DNA from: Reyranella sp.
GTDB taxonomy: Bacteria > Pseudomonadota > Alphaproteobacteria > Reyranellales > Reyranellaceae
Reading direction: 5' to 3'
DNA: 45,724 bases
Assembly (NCBI GenBank): GCA_022844015.1
Contig: JALHMO010000038.1
Location: 1 to 45,724 of the forward strand
The position numbers and the translations under genes were made by a program. Below the pieces are notes generated by a model that made no database searches, was not told where the DNA came from, and was given only the letters and a program-made list of their open reading frames with translations. Position 1 is the first letter of the stretch; the number at the start of each line of letters is the position of its first letter. Shown here piece by piece: positions 42,591 through 45,724 of the stretch.

Positions 42591-43591
42591 CCGAGGCCCT
42601 CCAGATCGTCCTCGCCAAGCGCCCGACGGGCGACGTGACGCCCGACTGCTTCCGCCAGGAAACCGTCGATCTGCCAGCGTTGGGCGACGGCCAGATCCTC
42701 GTGAGGCAACGCTTCCTGTCGCTCGACCCCTACATGCGCCCCCGCATGACCGAGCTGCGCTCCTACACGCCGCCGTTCGAGCTCGACAAGCCGCTGACCG
42801 GCGGCTCGGTCGGCGAGGTCGTCGAGTCGAGGAACCCGCGCTTTGCCAAAGGCGACGCGGTGATCGGCATGCTGAACTGGGCGACCCACACGCTCCACGA
42901 CGGCAAAGGGCTGCGCAAGATCGAGCCCGGCCCGGCGCCGTTGTCGGCCCATCTCGGTGTGCTCGGGATGCCGAGCTTCACCGCATGGTACGGCATGCGC
43001 CACATCTGCAAGCCCAAGGCCGGCGAGACGGTGTTCGTGTCGGCGGCGACCGGCGCGGTCGGGCAGGTCGCCGGACAGCTCGCCAGGCTCGCCGGCGCCA
43101 GGGTGGTGGGTTGCGCCGGCGGCGACGACAAGTGCAGCTGGGCGGTGCGGGAGGCCGGCTACGACACCTGCTTCAATCATCGCACCGAAAACGACTACGG
43201 CGCCGTTCTGGACAAGCTCTGCCCGCAGGGAATCGACGCCGATTTCGAGAATGTCGGCGGCAAGATCTTCCATGCTGTGTTCGCACGGCTCAACAATTTC
43301 GGCCGCGTCGCCTTCTGCGGCGCCATCTCGGAGTACCAGGACCAGACCCCGATGGCCGGCCCGCCCAAGATGTTCACCATCGTGCAGCGCCGGCTCACCC
43401 TGCAGGGCTTCATCGTCTCCGACCATGTGGCCCTGATGGGCGAGTTCGTGAACGAGGTCGGCACGCTGTTGAAGGACGGCAAGCTCAAGAGCCGCGAGAC
43501 GGTAGTCGACGGGCTGGCGCGCGCGCCGGACGCCTTTCTGGGCCTGCTGAAAGGTGAGAATTTCGGCAAGCTCGTGGTCAAGATCGCCTAG
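42587..43591 (+). CDS. NADP-dependent medium-chain reductase, CurA-like
   Basis: Predicted 334-residue zinc-independent oxidoreductase of the leukotriene B4 dehydrogenase/CurA group. FLSLDPYMRPRM (43-54), the cofactor region VFVSAATGAVGQVAGQLARLAGA, and VAFCGAISEYQ are typical. It would reduce enone or enal double bonds. ATG 42587 overlaps the serB stop by four bases (ATGA), giving translational coupling; no link to serine synthesis is known. Confidence 0.88.
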   Translation: MTEALQIVLAKRPTGDVTPDCFRQETVDLPALGDGQILVRQRFLSLDPYMRPRMTELRSYTPPFELDKPLTGGSVGEVVESRNPRFAKGDAVIGMLNWATHTLHDGKGLRKIEPGPAPLSAHLGVLGMPSFTAWYGMRHICKPKAGETVFVSAATGAVGQVAGQLARLAGARVVGCAGGDDKCSWAVREAGYDTCFNHRTENDYGAVLDKLCPQGIDADFENVGGKIFHAVFARLNNFGRVAFCGAISEYQDQTPMAGPPKMFTIVQRRLTLQGFIVSDHVALMGEFVNEVGTLLKDGKLKSRETVVDGLARAPDAFLGLLKGENFGKLVVKIA

Positions 43592-43612
43592 TACGGCCGA
43601 CCGGCGACGACG

Positions 43613-44482
43613 ATGGCAGGCGCGCTCTTCCTCGGCATCGATGCCGGCGGCACGCACTGCCGGGCACGCCTCGTCGACGGAGACGGCACCATACTGGGCA
43701 CCGGTCACGCCGGCCCGGCCAATCTCGGGATCGGCGCGCAGGCGCACAATTCGATCATCGCCGCGGGCCGGGAGGCCTTTGCCGAAGCTGGCCTCGCGCC
43801 GTCGGCGAGGCGCCGCACCCATCTCGCCATCGGCGCGGCCGGCGCCGACGACCCGGCCGCCGTGGATGCGCTGGCCGCGCGCCGTCTCCCGTTTGCCTCC
43901 GTCACCATTCGCAGCGACGCCATAACCGCGTGCATCGGCGCGCATGGCGGCGCCGACGGCGGCCTGCTCATCGTCGGCACAGGCAGCCAGGGGATCGTCC
44001 GCCGCAAGGGCCGCTTCCAGCGAGTCGGCGGCTGGGGCTTCCTGCTGTCGGACCAGGGTTCCGCCGCCGTGCTCGGGAACCGGGCCGTCCGCCAGGCCCT
44101 GGCGGCGCACGAGGGCACGGCAACGCCATCGCCGATGACCCAGCAGATCATGAGCGCCTTCGATAACTCACCGGCCGAGCTGCTGGCCTGGTCGCGCCAG
44201 TCGACGCCCAGCCAATGGGGAGCCTTCTCGCCGCTCGTGTTTGCCTGCGCCGACGCCGGCGATGGCGTGGCGCAGCATCTGGTCGATGCAGCGGTGGCCG
44301 ACGTGGCGCACCTGCTGGAGCGCATGGTCGAGCTCGGTGCGGAGCGCATCGCCCTGGTCGGCGGACTGGCCGACCAATACCCCTCGCGTCTGCCGCGACG
44401 CCTGGCGCGCCGGTTTGTCCCGCCCGAGCGCGATGCGCTGGCCGGCGCCATCGACCTCGCCCGCGCGGCGGCCGGCGCATGA
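43613..44482 (+). CDS. BadF/BadG-type ATPase, probable N-acetylglucosamine kinase
   Basis: Predicted 289-residue sugar kinase of the ASKHA fold. Phosphate-1 loop GIDAGGTHCRARL (8-20), GTGSQGIVRR, and the GGWGFLLSDQGSAAVLG block shared by N-acetylglucosamine kinases of this family, then ERIALVGGLAD. It overlaps nagA by four bases, supporting amino-sugar phosphorylation before deacetylation. No GlcNAc transporter or nagB is in the window. Confidence 0.85.
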   Translation: MAGALFLGIDAGGTHCRARLVDGDGTILGTGHAGPANLGIGAQAHNSIIAAGREAFAEAGLAPSARRRTHLAIGAAGADDPAAVDALAARRLPFASVTIRSDAITACIGAHGGADGGLLIVGTGSQGIVRRKGRFQRVGGWGFLLSDQGSAAVLGNRAVRQALAAHEGTATPSPMTQQIMSAFDNSPAELLAWSRQSTPSQWGAFSPLVFACADAGDGVAQHLVDAAVADVAHLLERMVELGAERIALVGGLADQYPSRLPRRLARRFVPPERDALAGAIDLARAAAGA

Positions 44483-45627
44483 CCCGCCTTACCGCCCTCT
44501 CCGGTGCGCGGATCTTCGACGGCAAAAGCTGGCACGACGAGTCGGCAATCATGGTCGGCGATGGGCGCGTCCTCGACATCGTGGCGCGAGGCACCGTGCC
44601 GGCCGACGCCGCCATGGAACGCGTCGAGGACGGCATGCTGGTGCCGGGTTTCCTCGATGCCCAGGTGAACGGCGGCGGCGGCGTGGCGCTGAACGACGCG
44701 CCGACCGCCGAGACGATGAATCGGATCGCCACCGCCCATCGGCCATTCGGCACCTGCCGCATGTTGCCGACCTTGGTGACTGCGCCTCCCGAGGTCACCG
44801 CAGCCGCCCTGGCCGCGGCGCGCGGCTCCGACCCGTCGATCGTCGGCCTCCATCTCGAAGGACCACATCTCGATCCGGCGCGCCAAGGAGTGCATGATGG
44901 CAGGCTGATGCGACGCCTGAGCGAGGCGGACATCGATCGCCTGCTCGCCGCAGACGTCGGACGCCTGCTGCTGACGATCGCCCCCGAGCAGGCCGAGCCC
45001 GCCCAGGTGCGCCGCCTCGTCGATGGCGGCGTGATCGTGAGCCTCGGCCATTCCAATGCGACCAGCGAGCAGGCGATGGCGATGATCGATGCCGGCGCAA
45101 CGGGCGTCACCCACCTGTTCAATGCCATGAGCCCCTTGCAGAACCGCGCTGCAGGCCTGACCGGCGCCGCCCTCGATGCGGGCTCGACGTGGTGCGGTGT
45201 CATTGCCGACGGAATTCACGTCGCCCCGGCGGTGCTGCGTATCGCGCTGCGCGCCAAGCGCCCGCCCGGCCGCCTGTTCCTGGTGACCGACGCCATGCCG
45301 AGTGTCGGCTCGGGCGCGACCTCGTTCACCTTCGGCGGCAGGATCGTGCAACGCCAGGGCATTCAACTGACCACGACCGGCGACAACGGCGAACCGGTGC
45401 TGGCCGGCGCGCATCTCGACATGGCCTCGGCGGTCAGGTTCTGCGTCGACAATCTGGAAGTGCCGCTGGAAGAAGCACTGCGCATGGCCGCGCTCTACCC
45501 GGCGACCTTCCTGCGGCTCGACGATCGTCATGGCCGCATTGCCCGAGGCTATGCGGCCGACATCGTCCATCTCGATCAAACGCTCCAGGTCCGACGGACC
45601 TGGGTAGGCGGCGTCAGCGACGCCTAA
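44479..45627 (+). CDS. nagA: N-acetylglucosamine-6-phosphate deacetylase
   Basis: Predicted 382-residue amidohydrolase that removes acetate from GlcNAc-6-phosphate. PGFLDAQVNGGGG near 56-68, metal ligands Glu127 (HLEGPHL), His191 (GHSNA) and His212 (THLFNAMSPL), His247 in DGIHV, and catalytic Asp271 in VTDAMPS. ATG 44479 overlaps the kinase stop. The kinase-deacetylase pair suggests recycling of wall or chitin amino sugars. Confidence 0.95.
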   Translation: MTRLTALSGARIFDGKSWHDESAIMVGDGRVLDIVARGTVPADAAMERVEDGMLVPGFLDAQVNGGGGVALNDAPTAETMNRIATAHRPFGTCRMLPTLVTAPPEVTAAALAAARGSDPSIVGLHLEGPHLDPARQGVHDGRLMRRLSEADIDRLLAADVGRLLLTIAPEQAEPAQVRRLVDGGVIVSLGHSNATSEQAMAMIDAGATGVTHLFNAMSPLQNRAAGLTGAALDAGSTWCGVIADGIHVAPAVLRIALRAKRPPGRLFLVTDAMPSVGSGATSFTFGGRIVQRQGIQLTTTGDNGEPVLAGAHLDMASAVRFCVDNLEVPLEEALRMAALYPATFLRLDDRHGRIARGYAADIVHLDQTLQVRRTWVGGVSDA

Positions 45628-45648
45628 GAGTTGAGGCACCAAAGAATG

Positions 45649-45724
45649 CCTCACCCTGAGGAGCGGCCGCAGGCCGCGTCTCGAAGGGTGGGCCAAAGCC
45701 TGTCAGTTGCCCACCCTTCGAGAC
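45649..45724. repeat. Family C palindrome pair at the window edge
   Basis: CCTCACCCTGAGGAGC...TCTCGAAGGGTGGG (45649-45692) and the start of an inverted partner CCCACCCTTCGAGAC (45710-45724), cut by the window end. The left flank TTGAGGCACCAAAGAATG resembles the left flank of the copy at 37970. Confidence 0.8.

Noticed and set aside
43705..45696. 663-residue frame opposite the kinase and nagA
   Set aside because: Spans two well-supported coupled genes and a repeat; shadow composition.

Overview
The window is GC-rich, densely coded bacterial chromosome with no plasmid, phage or transposase genes. The gene content (mreB-mreC-mreD-mrdA-rodA, ilvI-ilvH plus ilvC, CaiB-type CoA transferase, PhyH dioxygenases, FCD-type GntR regulator) and the palindromic intergenic repeats point to an alphaproteobacterium, perhaps a Rhodospirillales or Reyranella-like soil or water organism. 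That placement is inference, not a database result.

Layout. 1-5.5 kb: amidase, TTC38-like TPR protein, two tandem tyrosine-rich lipoproteins with aspartate-rich C-termini, CoA transferase. 5.6-11 kb: prmB, a phosphofructokinase, a large GT4 glycosyltransferase divergent from an unknown coiled-coil protein, and a DinB-fold protein. 11-16.5 kb: exported metallophosphoesterase, PanE-like reductase, amidohydrolase, a 44-residue membrane protein, Asp/Glu racemase-fold protein, PaaI-like thioesterase. 16.7-17.9 kb: a frameshifted and truncated DUF2252 pseudogene beside tRNA-Lys(CTT). 17.9-24.1 kb: the rod-shape operon, transcribed leftwards from mreB to rodA. 24.4-27.1 kb: small secreted protein, acyl-CoA dehydrogenase and zinc alcohol dehydrogenase. 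27.3-35.2 kb: a catabolic cluster with a divergent GntR/FCD regulator, a palindromic operator, a sugar-type ABC importer (binding protein and two permeases, no ATPase), an SDR, two tandem PhyH-family 2-oxoglutarate dioxygenases and a second zinc dehydrogenase. 35.5-40.5 kb: branched-chain amino acid synthesis (ilvC, ilvH, ilvI) with a LysE-type exporter. 40.5-45.6 kb: miaA, serB, a CurA-like reductase, a BadF-type (N-acetylglucosamine) kinase and nagA.

Two things stand out. First, intergenic gaps carry several families of structured repeats. The main one (five good copies plus one disrupted copy) is about 125-150 bp, folds as five consecutive hairpins, has an orientation-marking loop, and shows compensatory base changes in the stems between copies. 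Three copies lie in or just before the mre/rod operon, one copy is nested with another short repeat, and one is split by a 76-bp palindrome. Second, the 27.3-35.2 kb cluster looks like a self-contained uptake-and-oxidation pathway whose substrate cannot be read from sequence.
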